Shown here: one piece after another, positions 26,020 through 35,153 of the stretch
Layout of the letters: every line of letters starts with the position of its first letter
Numbering within the stretch: the first letter of the stretch is position 1
From: Flavobacteriaceae bacterium UJ101
GTDB lineage: Bacteria; Bacteroidota; Bacteroidia; Flavobacteriales; UJ101
NCBI GenBank assembly: GCA_001880285.1
Contig: CP016269.1
Coordinates: 248,001 to 312,000 of the forward strand
Direction of reading: 5' to 3'
DNA length: 64,000 bases
Made by a program: the position numbers and the translations under genes
The notes under the pieces: generated by a model
What the model saw: the letters and a program-made list of their open reading frames with translations, nothing else
Databases searched by the model: none
Told to the model about the DNA's origin: nothing

Positions 26020-27675
26020 TTAAGAAGCACTAAAAGCTTCCGGATCTTCTAAAACATGATAACGTGGATCATCAATATCTTCTATAATAATTTCAGCAAA
26101 TTTAGGATTTGCTTTATTCAATAAAAACTTACATTCTTCACTCAAATGTTTTAGTTTTACTGACTTACCAATTGCTTCATATTTATTTACAATTCCACGT
26201 ACCGCTTCTATAGCCGAATGATCTGCTACTTTACTTTCAATAAAATCGATTTCTATAGTATCTGGATCTCCTTTTACATCAAATTTTGTATTAAAATCAG
26301 TAATAGAACCAAAAAATAGAGGTCCCCAAATTTCATATACTTTTGTCCCATCTTCTTTTAAAGACTTACGAGCTCGAATACGTTTTGCATTTTCCCATGA
26401 AAAAACCAACGCACTAATAATAACCCCTGCAATAACAGCAACAGCTAAATCTTGCCATACAGTTATGGCTGATACCAAAATAATTACCAAGGCATCGGTT
26501 ACTGGAATTTTATTCAAAATACGAAAACTAGACCATGCAAAAGTTCCTATTACTACCATAAACATTACTCCTACTAATGCTGCTATTGGTACTTGCTCGA
26601 TATATTGTGATCCAAAAAGGATAAAAAACAATAGTCCTAATGCTGCTACAATTCCTGACAAACGACCACGACCACCTGATTTTATATTGATAATGGATTG
26701 TCCTATCATAGCACAACCACCCATTCCTCCAAAAAGACCATTTAAAATATTCGCACTTCCTTGTGCTAAACATTCACGGTTTCCATTTCCACGTGTTTCG
26801 GTTAAATCATCAATTAAGTTTAATGTCATCAATGATTCAATTAAACCAATTGCAGCTAAAATTGCCGCATAAGGTAATATAATCTTCAGTGTTTTAAAAT
26901 TCCATAAGGAAGCATTGGTAAACAAATCAAACTGAAATGATGGTAACAAATCTAAAAAGCCACCTCGTTCACTTAGGGGAACTCCTCCTCCATCTTTAAT
27001 AAACGAGCCCACTGTATCTACATCTAATCCCCCAAAAATCACAATAGCTGAAACAATTAAGATGGCAATTAATGCTTCAGGAACTTTTTTTGTAATTCTA
27101 GGAAGTCCAACCATGATGAACATTGTTAAAGCAACCAAACCTATCATTAAAAATAAATCATTTCCTTGTAACCATTGTTTTGTAGCCTCGCCTGTTATTG
27201 GGTCCGTCGCCATTTTTTTAAACATTCCCAATTGAGACAGAAATATTACAATAGCTAAACCATTTACAAACCCCATCATTACAGGATGTGGAATTAGACG
27301 AACAAACTTCCCTAATTTAAAGACACCTGCAAATATTTGAATCAAACCTGCAAAAAGTAATGTTACAAACAAAAATTGTAGTCCTAGCTCTCCTACTCCT
27401 TTTTCTATACCATAGGTATTTCCTTCTCTTACTAAATTAACCATTACCACAGCCATAGCTCCTGTCGCTCCTGATATCATCCCTGGTCTTCCACCAAAAA
27501 TTGAGGTAACAATTCCCATCATAAAAGCTCCATATAATCCAATTAAAGGATCGATTCCTGCTACAAAAGCAAAAGCTACTGCTTCAGGTACTAATGCTAA
27601 AGCTACTGTGATTCCAGAAAGAATATCATCTTTAGCATTGGCGACTTTTTTTGTTATAAGTTTAAATTCTGCCAT
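26020..27675 (-). CDS. SulP family anion transporter
   Basis: 551 residues. The N-terminal half has about 12-14 membrane segments with the SulP signature ALVPEAVAFAFVAGIDPLIGLYGAF near residue 25 and GGRPGMISGATGA. A C-terminal STAS domain follows from about residue 440. SulP proteins carry sulfate, bicarbonate or other anions. Its placement a few hundred bases from the sulfite reductase operon makes sulfate plausible, but bicarbonate transporters share this architecture. It has its own promoter. Confidence 0.88.
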   Translation of the reverse strand: MAEFKLITKKVANAKDDILSGITVALALVPEAVAFAFVAGIDPLIGLYGAFMMGIVTSIFGGRPGMISGATGAMAVVMVNLVREGNTYGIEKGVGELGLQFLFVTLLFAGLIQIFAGVFKLGKFVRLIPHPVMMGFVNGLAIVIFLSQLGMFKKMATDPITGEATKQWLQGNDLFLMIGLVALTMFIMVGLPRITKKVPEALIAILIVSAIVIFGGLDVDTVGSFIKDGGGVPLSERGGFLDLLPSFQFDLFTNASLWNFKTLKIILPYAAILAAIGLIESLMTLNLIDDLTETRGNGNRECLAQGSANILNGLFGGMGGCAMIGQSIINIKSGGRGRLSGIVAALGLLFFILFGSQYIEQVPIAALVGVMFMVVIGTFAWSSFRILNKIPVTDALVIILVSAITVWQDLAVAVIAGVIISALVFSWENAKRIRARKSLKEDGTKVYEIWGPLFFGSITDFNTKFDVKGDPDTIEIDFIESKVADHSAIEAVRGIVNKYEAIGKSVKLKHLSEECKFLLNKANPKFAEIIIEDIDDPRYHVLEDPEAFSAS

Positions 27676-27728
27676 ATCCTTGTTCTTTTGATAAGTTCGT
27701 TTTTCTTTTTTACCTTTTTTAAAAGGCG

Positions 27729-27758
27729 CAAAGATATCGTTTTAAATTGAATTGCTCA
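27729..27758 (-). promoter_or_regulatory. Promoter of the SulP gene
   Basis: On the minus strand TTG (27756-27758), a 19-base spacer and TATCTTTG (27729-27736) match the Bacteroidota consensus exactly. Confidence 0.75.
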
Positions 27759-27834
27759 ATACTCTTCGTTCAAAAGTTAGGTTTTGAAAATTTAAAGATT
27801 TAAAAAATATAGAAAACGAATCATACCTTTTAAC

Positions 27835-27842
27835 TACCTTTG
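27835..27842 (+). promoter_or_regulatory. -7 box of the CvfB-like gene
   Basis: TACCTTTG lies only five bases before the ATG at 27848, so the transcript may be leaderless or nearly so. Confidence 0.5.
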
Positions 27843-27847
27843 CCTTT

Positions 27848-28684
27848 ATGATAGAATTAGGAAAAATAAATACCTTAGAAGTTCTAAGAGAAGTTTCTTT
27901 CGGATTATACTTAGGAAAAGATGATGATGAAGTCTTATTACCTATTAAATACGAAAAAGAAGAGTTTGAATTAGGTGACTGGATTGATGTTTTTGTTTAC
28001 TTAGACAATGAAGGACGAACTATTTCAACTACACTAAATCCTAAAATTTTATTAGATCACTTTGCTGTTTTAAAGGTAAATCAAGTGACACAACACGGTG
28101 CATTTTTCGATATGGGCATTGACAAAGATCTTTTTGTCCCTTTTAAAGAGCAACGAGAAAAAGTACAAGAATCTGAATATCATTTGGTTTATATGTATTT
28201 AGATGAAAAGACCGAACGTTTAGTTGGTAGTACAAAAACAAACAAGTTTATTAATTTTGATAAAGTTGATTTAGAAAAAAATCAAGAAGTATCCCTCCTG
28301 ATTTATGAAAAAAATCAATTTGGTTATGCGGCTATTGTTGATAACCAATATAAAGGTATGCTCTTTGAAAGTGATATTTTTGAACCACTACAAATTGGAA
28401 GTATCATAACAGGTTTTGTTAAAAATATCCGTGACGACAATAAAATAGATCTTCGCATACAAAAAGTAGGCATGCAAGGAATTGAAGACCATGCTCAAAA
28501 GATTCTAGACCTCCTCAAAAAATCAAATGGATTTTTAAATCTAAATGACAAAAGCAACCCTGAGGATATCAAAAATCACTTAAAAATGAGTAAAAAGGCT
28601 TTTAAAAAAGCGATTGGAACATTGTATAAAAAGCGATTGATCAAAATTACAGATCAAGGAATTGAATTAGTGAGTGAGACATAA
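27848..28684 (+). CDS. CvfB-like S1 RNA-binding protein
   Basis: 278 residues. Several S1-type OB folds are visible (for example GAFFDMGIDKDLFVPFKEQ near residue 82 and a second near 165-215), then a C-terminal winged-helix part (about residues 215-278, FLNLNDKSNPEDIKNHLKMSKKAFKKA). This is the layout of CvfB, an RNA-binding regulator first named in Staphylococcus aureus. Cytoplasmic; RNA target unknown. Single gene, bounded by a bidirectional terminator. Confidence 0.85.
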   Translation: MIELGKINTLEVLREVSFGLYLGKDDDEVLLPIKYEKEEFELGDWIDVFVYLDNEGRTISTTLNPKILLDHFAVLKVNQVTQHGAFFDMGIDKDLFVPFKEQREKVQESEYHLVYMYLDEKTERLVGSTKTNKFINFDKVDLEKNQEVSLLIYEKNQFGYAAIVDNQYKGMLFESDIFEPLQIGSIITGFVKNIRDDNKIDLRIQKVGMQGIEDHAQKILDLLKKSNGFLNLNDKSNPEDIKNHLKMSKKAFKKAIGTLYKKRLIKITDQGIELVSET

Positions 28685-28727
28685 GAAAAAAGAATAAAAG
28701 AGAAAAGACATCGTTATTACATTATAA

Positions 28728-28760
28728 AAAAACATCCCAAAGTTAATTTGGGATGTTTTT
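28728..28760. terminator. Bidirectional terminator between CvfB-like gene and rocD
   Basis: A 14-bp perfect stem (28728-28741 with 28747-28760) with A- and T-runs on its flanks. Confidence 0.85.
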
Positions 28761-28781
28761 TATTCAATATTTTATTTCTTC

Positions 28782-30011
28782 CTATTTTTCAAAAGAAAGA
28801 ATCGTCTTTTTAATAATTTCAACACACTCCATCAATTGTTCTTCAGTCATTACTAAAGGAGGTGCAAAACGAATAATGTTACCATGTGTTGGTTTGGCTA
28901 ATAATCCATTATCTTTTAATGCAACACAAATATTCCACGCTAAACTTCCCTCTTCAGAATCATTAACTACTACTGCATTTAGTAAACCTTTTCCTCTTAC
29001 TAAAGTTACGATATTGGTTTCTTCGACTAATTTTTGCATTTCACTACGGAAAATTTTACCTAAACGGTCTGCATTTTCAGTTAAGTTTTCTTCTTGAATA
29101 ACTTCTAATGCTGCTTTTGCTACTGCACATGCTAATGGATTTCCTCCAAAAGTAGAACCATGTGACCCTGGAGTAATTACTTCCATTACTGAATCATCTG
29201 CTAAAACAGCTGAAACAGGAAATACTCCTCCTGAAACGGCTTTCCCTAAAATTAAAATATCAGGTTTTACATTTTCATGATCCACAGCTAATAATTTTCC
29301 TGTACGTGCTATTCCTGTTTGAACTTCATCCGCTATAAATAAAACATTATGAGCTTTACATAATTCATAAGCTCCTTTTAAGTAACCTTCATCTGGAACA
29401 AAAACACCAGCTTCACCTTGAATTGGTTCAGCTAAATAAGCTACCACTTGATCATCTTTTAGTACTTCCTCTAATGCTTTTAAATCATTATAAGGAATTG
29501 ATTCAATTCCAGGAGTATAGGGACCAAAATTATTACGTGCTATTGGATCATTAGAAGCCGAAACAATAGAAATCGTTCTCCCATGAAAATTATTTAAACA
29601 TGTAATAATCTTTGCTGATTGAACACCTTTCTTCTCATATCCCCATTTACGAGCTAATTTTAATGCCGTTTCAACAGCCTCAGCTCCTGTATTCATTGGT
29701 AGTACTTTATCAAATCCAAAATACTCTGTAATAAATTTCTCGTAATGCCCTAATTGACTATTATAAAAAGCACGAGATGTTAAGGTTAATTTATCCGCTT
29801 GATCTTTTAACGCTTTGATAATTTTAGGGTGACAATGTCCTTGATTTACTGCTGAATAAGCAGAAAGAAAATCATAATATTTTTTTCCTTCAACATCCCA
29901 AACATATACTCCTTCTCCTCTATCTAAAACCACAGGTAACGGATGATAATTATGAGCTCCGTATTTATTTTCTATTTTAATTAATTCTTCTGATGAATAT
30001 TGTACTGACAT
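28782..30011 (-). CDS. rocD: Ornithine aminotransferase
   Basis: 409-residue class III PLP aminotransferase, turning ornithine and 2-oxoglutarate into glutamate semialdehyde and glutamate. The PLP Lys is K257 (LGKAVSGG); [24 protein letters not shown] and [13 protein letters not shown] are ornithine aminotransferase hallmarks. The length is typical. Single gene, ending at a shared terminator. N-acetylornithine aminotransferase is the main alternative; the [13 protein letters not shown] segment favours RocD. Confidence 0.9.
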   Translation of the reverse strand: MSVQYSSEELIKIENKYGAHNYHPLPVVLDRGEGVYVWDVEGKKYYDFLSAYSAVNQGHCHPKIIKALKDQADKLTLTSRAFYNSQLGHYEKFITEYFGFDKVLPMNTGAEAVETALKLARKWGYEKKGVQSAKIITCLNNFHGRTISIVSASNDPIARNNFGPYTPGIESIPYNDLKALEEVLKDDQVVAYLAEPIQGEAGVFVPDEGYLKGAYELCKAHNVLFIADEVQTGIARTGKLLAVDHENVKPDILILGKAVSGGVFPVSAVLADDSVMEVITPGSHGSTFGGNPLACAVAKAALEVIQEENLTENADRLGKIFRSEMQKLVEETNIVTLVRGKGLLNAVVVNDSEEGSLAWNICVALKDNGLLAKPTHGNIIRFAPPLVMTEEQLMECVEIIKKTILSFEK

Positions 30012-30129
30012 ATCTTTAAAATTTGCCCCTAAAGTTACTATTAATTTGTCAAATTCCTAAATAATATTTTATTATCATGATAAGTTCAAATTTCTCATTC
30101 TTTTTTAGTATATTGAATCACAATTTTTA

Positions 30130-30212
30130 TTGTACTTAACTTTTTTGGTATTGAGTTAGTACAACTTTTTTCAAATAGCCACTTTGCCGTTATTGGTAAG
30201 TGGCTATCATTT
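30130..30212. other. Two tandem hairpins in the rocD-ribD divergent intergenic region
   Basis: Hairpin one: 30130-30141 pairs with 30154-30164 (one bulge) and is followed on the plus strand by six Ts. Hairpin two: 30175-30184 pairs perfectly with 30198-30207 and is followed by CATTTTT. Both look like plus-strand terminators, but no gene lies upstream in that direction. They could end a small RNA or mark a lost gene. Confidence 0.5.
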
Positions 30213-30228
30213 TTCACCCTTTTTTCTT

Positions 30229-30236
30229 TATCTTTG
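30229..30236 (+). promoter_or_regulatory. -7 box of ribD
   Basis: TATCTTTG, 22 bases before the ribD start; no clear TTG upstream. Confidence 0.5.
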
Positions 30237-30258
30237 AAAGATTATTGGCTTACGATTT

Positions 30259-31308
30259 ATGAATGAAGAGTTTTATATAAAACGTTGTATACAGCTAGCT
30301 CAAAATGGATTAGGTAGAACATACCCTAATCCTATGGTTGGGGCTGTAATTGTTTATCAAGACAGAATTATTGGTGAAGGTTGGCATCAAAAAGCAGGGG
30401 AAGCACATGCAGAAGTTCATGCCATTCAATCTGTAAAAGATCCTACACTCCTTAAAGATTCTGTTATCTATGTATCTTTAGAACCATGTTCTCATCACGG
30501 GAAAACACCTCCATGTTCAGATTTAATTATTAAACATCAAATACCAAAAGTAGTTATTGGCATTCAAGATCCTTTTGCAAAAGTGAATGGTTTGGGTATT
30601 CAAAAACTACAAAATGCGGGATGTGAGGTTGTTATTTCTACCTTACAACATGAATCCTTTGACTTAAATAAACGCTTTTTTACTTTTCATCAAAAAAAAC
30701 GTCCTTATATTATTCTAAAATGGGCTGAAACTCAAGATGGCTTTATTGATAAATTACGTGAAGATACTTCTCCAAAAATTAATTGGATCACCCATCCATA
30801 TTCTAAACAATTGGTACATAAATGGCGAACAGAAGAACAAGCTATTCTTATAGGAAAAAATACGGCTTTATATGATAACCCTCAACTGAATGTTCGTTTA
30901 TGGACTGGAGCAAACCCTATTCGAATTGTAATTGATCGAAAATTAGAAATACCCCATGATTACAAATTGTATGATCAATCTCAAAAAACCATTATTATCA
31001 ATCAAAACCTAACAAAAAAAGAAGACAATTTATATTATATTAAAGCTAATTTTGAGAATCTTCCTCAAGAAATCTGTGCTATTCTATACGATCAAGGAAT
31101 TCAATCGGTAATTATTGAGGGAGGAAAACGTACTACACAATCGTTTATTGATTCTAATTTATGGGATGAAGCTCGTATTTTTGTTGGAAGTAGCTTTTTT
31201 AAAGAAGGAATTACATCGCCTTCATTAAAAAATCACCAATTTATATCAAAGAAGTTTATTCAACAGGATACTTTATCTTTTTTTAAAAATAATTCACATT
31301 CTATATGA
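30259..31308 (+). CDS. ribD: Bifunctional pyrimidine deaminase/reductase of riboflavin synthesis
   Basis: 349 residues with an N-terminal deaminase (Zn site HAEVHA and PCSHHGKTPPC, about residues 50-85) and a C-terminal reductase (LKWAETQDGFID, then IEGGKRT). It performs the second and third steps of riboflavin synthesis on the GTP-derived pyrimidine. Its end overlaps the YigZ-type gene by four bases. No FMN riboswitch is seen upstream. Confidence 0.93.
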   Translation: MNEEFYIKRCIQLAQNGLGRTYPNPMVGAVIVYQDRIIGEGWHQKAGEAHAEVHAIQSVKDPTLLKDSVIYVSLEPCSHHGKTPPCSDLIIKHQIPKVVIGIQDPFAKVNGLGIQKLQNAGCEVVISTLQHESFDLNKRFFTFHQKKRPYIILKWAETQDGFIDKLREDTSPKINWITHPYSKQLVHKWRTEEQAILIGKNTALYDNPQLNVRLWTGANPIRIVIDRKLEIPHDYKLYDQSQKTIIINQNLTKKEDNLYYIKANFENLPQEICAILYDQGIQSVIIEGGKRTTQSFIDSNLWDEARIFVGSSFFKEGITSPSLKNHQFISKKFIQQDTLSFFKNNSHSI

Positions 31309-31907
31309 CTGATACCTTTTTTACCATAGAGCACGCTGTTGAAAATATTTTATATAAAGATAAGGGTAGTAAATTTTGGGGATTTGCTTTCCCTGTGTCT
31401 ACTATAGAAGATGTAAAAGATGTTTTACAAAAAATAAAAAAAGAACATCCTACTGCTGGACATCATTGTTATGCTTATAAATTGGGTACTGAAAAAACGA
31501 TACAATATCGTGCTAATGATGACGGAGAACCCAATGGAACTGCTGGAATTCCAATCTACAATCAAATATTATCACATAACTTAACAAACCTAGTAATTAT
31601 TTCAGTTCGTTATTTCGGTGGAACTAAATTAGGGGTTTCAGGTTTAATCAAAGCGTATAAAACCAACGCCAAAGAAACGCTTGAGGTAGCCCAAATTATA
31701 GAAAAGAAAATTGAAGATCAACTTACTATATCTTTTCAATATCCTCAACTATCTGAAGTAATGAACCGTATTAAAAAGAATGAAGCAACCATTTTGAAAC
31801 AAAAAATGGAGCTCTCATGTGAAATTCAAGTTTCCATCAGAAAATCTAAAACTGAATCCTTTATAGAAGAGTTGTCTTTATTAAAAAATGTCATCACTTC
31901 TTTATAG
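31305..31907 (+). CDS. YigZ/IMPACT family protein
   Basis: 200 residues. The IMPACT N-terminal domain is seen with DDGEPNGTAGIPIYNQI and VRYFGGTKLGVSGLIKAYK (about residues 70-120), followed by a small C-terminal DUF1949-like domain. The cellular role in bacteria is unclear; links to translation and peptide handling have been proposed for the family. Overlaps ribD at its start and the thioesterase gene at its end. Confidence 0.88.
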   Translation: MTDTFFTIEHAVENILYKDKGSKFWGFAFPVSTIEDVKDVLQKIKKEHPTAGHHCYAYKLGTEKTIQYRANDDGEPNGTAGIPIYNQILSHNLTNLVIISVRYFGGTKLGVSGLIKAYKTNAKETLEVAQIIEKKIEDQLTISFQYPQLSEVMNRIKKNEATILKQKMELSCEIQVSIRKSKTESFIEELSLLKNVITSL

Positions 31908-32300
31908 TCCTACTTTTTCTAATAATATTTCAGGGCAACGTGTAGGACGTTTTGTTTCGGCATTCATAAAAATTAATGTGGTTTGTGCTGTATTTAATAA
32001 TACTTCTTCTTCATTATAAATTTTATAATCAAAAATAATACGACTTCCTTTTATTTCACTAATAGAAACCTCAATCGATAATAAATCATCGTATACCGCT
32101 GGTCGAATATATTGAATATTCAAATTTAACACTGGCATCCAAATACCATCTTCTTCTAAACTTTTATAGGATATTCCTAATCCTCTAAATAATTCAACTC
32201 TAGCCACTTCAAAATACTGCGCATAGTTCCCATAATATACAAAACCCATTTGATCAGTTTCAGAATAACGAACTCTAATATTTATTCTATTTTTTATCAT
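31902..32300 (-). CDS. Hotdog-fold acyl-CoA thioesterase (YbgC/4HBT type)
   Basis: 132 residues. The active-site block RVRYSETDQMGFVYYGNYAQYFEVAR, with its Asp, is at residues 9-34, as in the 4-hydroxybenzoyl-CoA thioesterase/YbgC family. It hydrolyses an acyl-CoA or acyl-ACP; the chain is unknown. It converges on, and overlaps, the YigZ-type gene by six bases and is divergent from dnaA. Confidence 0.88.
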   Translation of the reverse strand: MIKNRINIRVRYSETDQMGFVYYGNYAQYFEVARVELFRGLGISYKSLEEDGIWMPVLNLNIQYIRPAVYDDLLSIEVSISEIKGSRIIFDYKIYNEEEVLLNTAQTTLIFMNAETKRPTRCPEILLEKVGL

Positions 32301-32473
32301 TTTTTTTATTAAAATTTTATGCTATGTAGTGATAAATTTTTTAAAAATCAATAGCAATTTAATTTTTTTTTTCAAAGAATTGTTCACATCTTTGAAGTAA
32401 ATTTACTAAGGATCTCCTTTAAAGAGCAAGTCTTTAAAAACCAATACATTAACGAGAATACATTATTATATAA

Positions 32474-33907
32474 ATGAGTAAAACAGCAGTGTCAGTCTGG
32501 GAAAATTGTCTTTTGTTTATTAAAGATAATATTAATCAACAAGCCTATAAAACTTGGTTTGTTCCCATACAGCCTATTGCACTAGAAAATGCCTCGTTAA
32601 AAATACAAGTTCCCAGTCGATTTTTTTATGAATGGTTAGAAGAACATTACATAAAATTACTTCGAATGGCTCTCATTAAAGAATTGGGTCCTGAAGCTAA
32701 ATTAATGTATAGTATCGCGATGGAAAAAACACTTTCCAATAAAAAACCGCACACACATACTATTCCAAGTTCCAATAAATCAAAAATTCGTCCTCAAGAG
32801 GTTAACGCCCCTATTTCTTTGGATAATGCTCAGGTTAAAAATCCTTTTATTATTCCTGGGTTAAAGAAATTAAGCATTGATCCTCAATTAAATCCTAATT
32901 ATTCTTTTTCTAATTTTATAGAAGGAGAAGCAAATCGTTTAGCACGATCTGCGGGTAAGGCGATATCCAATCGTCCAGGAGGAACTTCTTTTAACCCTTT
33001 GTTTATTTACGGAGGTGTCGGACTAGGAAAGACACATTTAGCTAATGCGATAGGATTAGAAGTGAAAGAGAAACATTCTGACAAAACAGTTTTATACGTT
33101 TCTGCAGAAAAATTCACTCAACAATACATTGATTCTGTTCGTAACAATACTCGAAATGATTTTATTCATTTCTATCAAATGATTGATGTTTTAATTGTAG
33201 ATGATGTTCATTTTTTATCAGGTAAGAAATCTACACAAGATGTATTTTTCCATATCTTCAATCATTTACATCAACGCAATAAGCAATTAATTTTTACTTC
33301 TGATAAATCACCTGTTGACATTCAAGACATGGAGCATCGTTTGATCTCTCGTTTTAAATGGGGACTTTCAGCTGATTTACAAACTCCGTCTATTGAAACA
33401 CGTATTTCTATCCTAAAGAATAAGTTATTCCGTGATGGAATTGAGATGGATGAGGAAGTTATTCATTACATTGCTTCAAAAATCACCAGTAACATTAGAG
33501 AATTAGAAGGTGCTTTAATTTCTATTATTGCACAATCTTCTTTAAATAAAAAGGAAATTACGATTGATCTTGTTCAAAAGACTTTATCACACTTTGTGAG
33601 TAACAAACAAGAGGAGATTTCAATTGATAAGATTCAAAAGACGATTAGTAAGTATTTTGATATTCCAATTGAGGCTATTCAATCAAAAACACGTAAGCGT
33701 GATATTGTACAAGCACGACAATTGGCTATGTATTTTGCCAAAAAATTAACTAAAAACTCTCTAGCCAATATTGGTAAACAAATTGGTAAACGAGATCATG
33801 CTACTGTTTTGCATGCTTGTAAAACGGTTGGGAACCTTGCTGAAACGGATAAAACGTTCAAAGGTTATATTGAAGATATTCAGTATCAGTTGACTCAAAA
33901 AAAATAA
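32474..33907 (+). CDS. dnaA: Chromosomal replication initiator DnaA
   Basis: 477-residue AAA+ initiator. Domain I lies at about residues 1-85, a linker follows, then Walker A GGVGLGKTH and Walker B DVLIVDDVHFLSGK. Domain IV binds DnaA boxes with the signature GKRDHATVLHACKTV near residue 440. It opens the origin and controls initiation. The 170 bases upstream hold only one poor DnaA-box match (TTGTTCACA, 7 of 9), so the window does not show an origin at dnaA. Eight bases separate it from the phosphatase gene. Confidence 0.97.
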   Translation: MSKTAVSVWENCLLFIKDNINQQAYKTWFVPIQPIALENASLKIQVPSRFFYEWLEEHYIKLLRMALIKELGPEAKLMYSIAMEKTLSNKKPHTHTIPSSNKSKIRPQEVNAPISLDNAQVKNPFIIPGLKKLSIDPQLNPNYSFSNFIEGEANRLARSAGKAISNRPGGTSFNPLFIYGGVGLGKTHLANAIGLEVKEKHSDKTVLYVSAEKFTQQYIDSVRNNTRNDFIHFYQMIDVLIVDDVHFLSGKKSTQDVFFHIFNHLHQRNKQLIFTSDKSPVDIQDMEHRLISRFKWGLSADLQTPSIETRISILKNKLFRDGIEMDEEVIHYIASKITSNIRELEGALISIIAQSSLNKKEITIDLVQKTLSHFVSNKQEEISIDKIQKTISKYFDIPIEAIQSKTRKRDIVQARQLAMYFAKKLTKNSLANIGKQIGKRDHATVLHACKTVGNLAETDKTFKGYIEDIQYQLTQKK

Positions 33908-33914
33908 ATTCCTT

Positions 33915-34373
33915 ATGAAAATCTTAATGGTTTGCTTAGGCAATATTTGCCGATCACCTTTAGCTGAGGGGATTATGAAAGCAAAAGCGATTCAGTATCA
34001 ATTTGATTTTGAAGTTGATTCTGCAGGTACTGCTGCCTATCATGTTGGAGAATTACCAGATGAACGTTCTATTGCGGTGGCGAAAAAATATGGAATTGAT
34101 TTAACAGATCAACGAGCACGTCAATTTATTAAAAGTGATTTTGCCAACTTTGATATTATTTTTGCTATGGATCAATCGAATTATAACAATATCTTGTCAT
34201 TAGCAACCGATTCTAGTGAACGAAATAAAGTCCATCTCATTCTAAATGAAAGTCATCCTAATCAAAATTTGGAGGTTCCAGATCCTTATTATGGAGGGGA
34301 TCAAGGTTTTGAAAATGTTTTCTCATTATTGGATAATGCTTGTGAAGCATTTATAAAAAAACAATCTTCATGA
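33915..34373 (+). CDS. Low-molecular-weight protein tyrosine phosphatase
   Basis: 152 residues. The P-loop CLGNICRS (C7 to S14) gives the C(X)5R active site, and the general acid Asp lies in VPDPYYGG near residue 122. Members remove phosphate from tyrosine, including on Wzc-type kinases, but here the gene sits in an operon with dnaA and an RsmI-like methylase far from the polysaccharide cluster. Overlaps the next gene by four bases. Confidence 0.93.
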   Translation: MKILMVCLGNICRSPLAEGIMKAKAIQYQFDFEVDSAGTAAYHVGELPDERSIAVAKKYGIDLTDQRARQFIKSDFANFDIIFAMDQSNYNNILSLATDSSERNKVHLILNESHPNQNLEVPDPYYGGDQGFENVFSLLDNACEAFIKKQSS

Positions 34374-35071
34374 AAGGGGCTTTATTTTTAATTCCTACAA
34401 CACTTGGGGAACAAGATCCTTTTCAAGTTCTACCTCAACAAGTTATTTCAACCATTCAAAAAGTGGATTACTATATTGTTGAAAATGAAAAAAATGCTCG
34501 AAGATTTATTAAAAAAGTGGCTCCTGAGAAGGTACAGGCTGATTTAAAGCTTTTTGTTCTAAACAAACATACGAATCCAAAGGATCATGCTTCTTTTTTA
34601 CAACCTATTGAGGCAGGGCATTCTATAGGTATTATTTCAGATGCGGGGGTTCCAGGGGTTGCAGATCCTGGTGCTGAAATTATTTCACTCGCACATCAAA
34701 AGAATATTACAATACATCCGTTAGTTGGGCCTTCTTCAATTCTTTTGGCTGTTATGGCTTCAGGTATGAATGGGCAAAGCTTTGCTTTTAACGGTTATCT
34801 TCCTATTGATAAGCAAGAACGTAAAAAAGCAATTAAAGAGCTTGAAAATCGAGCTAAACGTTTTAATCAAACGCAGGTTTTTATGGAAACACCTTATCGA
34901 AACAACAAAATGATTGAAGATGTTTTGAATTATGGGTCTTCTTCTACTCTATTTACCATTGCCTGTGATATTACGTTGGAAAGTGAATTTATTAAAACAC
35001 AGTCTTTACAAAGCTGGAAAAGGGAAAAGTTGGATTTTCATAAACGTCCTTGTATTTTTTGCATTTATTAA
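34370..35071 (+). CDS. RsmI-like SAM-dependent methyltransferase (tetrapyrrole methylase fold)
   Basis: 233 residues with the tetrapyrrole methylase fold. Motifs are FLIPTTLGE at the start, GIISDAGVPGVADPGAEI near residue 85, and VFMETPYRNNKM. It is shorter than RsmI (about 280 residues) and lacks the C-terminal RsmI tail; such short forms are common in Bacteroidota next to or in addition to RsmI. The substrate may be 16S rRNA but is not proven. Confidence 0.85.
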   Translation: MKGALFLIPTTLGEQDPFQVLPQQVISTIQKVDYYIVENEKNARRFIKKVAPEKVQADLKLFVLNKHTNPKDHASFLQPIEAGHSIGIISDAGVPGVADPGAEIISLAHQKNITIHPLVGPSSILLAVMASGMNGQSFAFNGYLPIDKQERKKAIKELENRAKRFNQTQVFMETPYRNNKMIEDVLNYGSSSTLFTIACDITLESEFIKTQSLQSWKREKLDFHKRPCIFCIY

Positions 35072-35098
35072 GATTTAGAAGATAGAAAAAGAATAAAA

Positions 35099-35136
35099 AA
35101 AAGACTATTTAGAACATAATCCAAATAGTCTTTTTC
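35099..35136. terminator. Bidirectional terminator between the RsmI-like and alcohol dehydrogenase genes
   Basis: A 13-bp perfect stem (35099-35111 with 35124-35136) with A/T runs on both sides serves the two converging transcripts. Confidence 0.85.
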
Positions 35137-35153
35137 TTTATTTTATTTCACTA

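Noticed and set aside
30012-30258. FMN riboswitch before ribD
   Set aside because: The conserved core elements of the FMN element are not present; only two simple hairpins are seen.
32301-32473. Replication origin upstream of dnaA
   Set aside because: Only one weak DnaA-box match (TTGTTCACA) and no cluster of boxes is visible.
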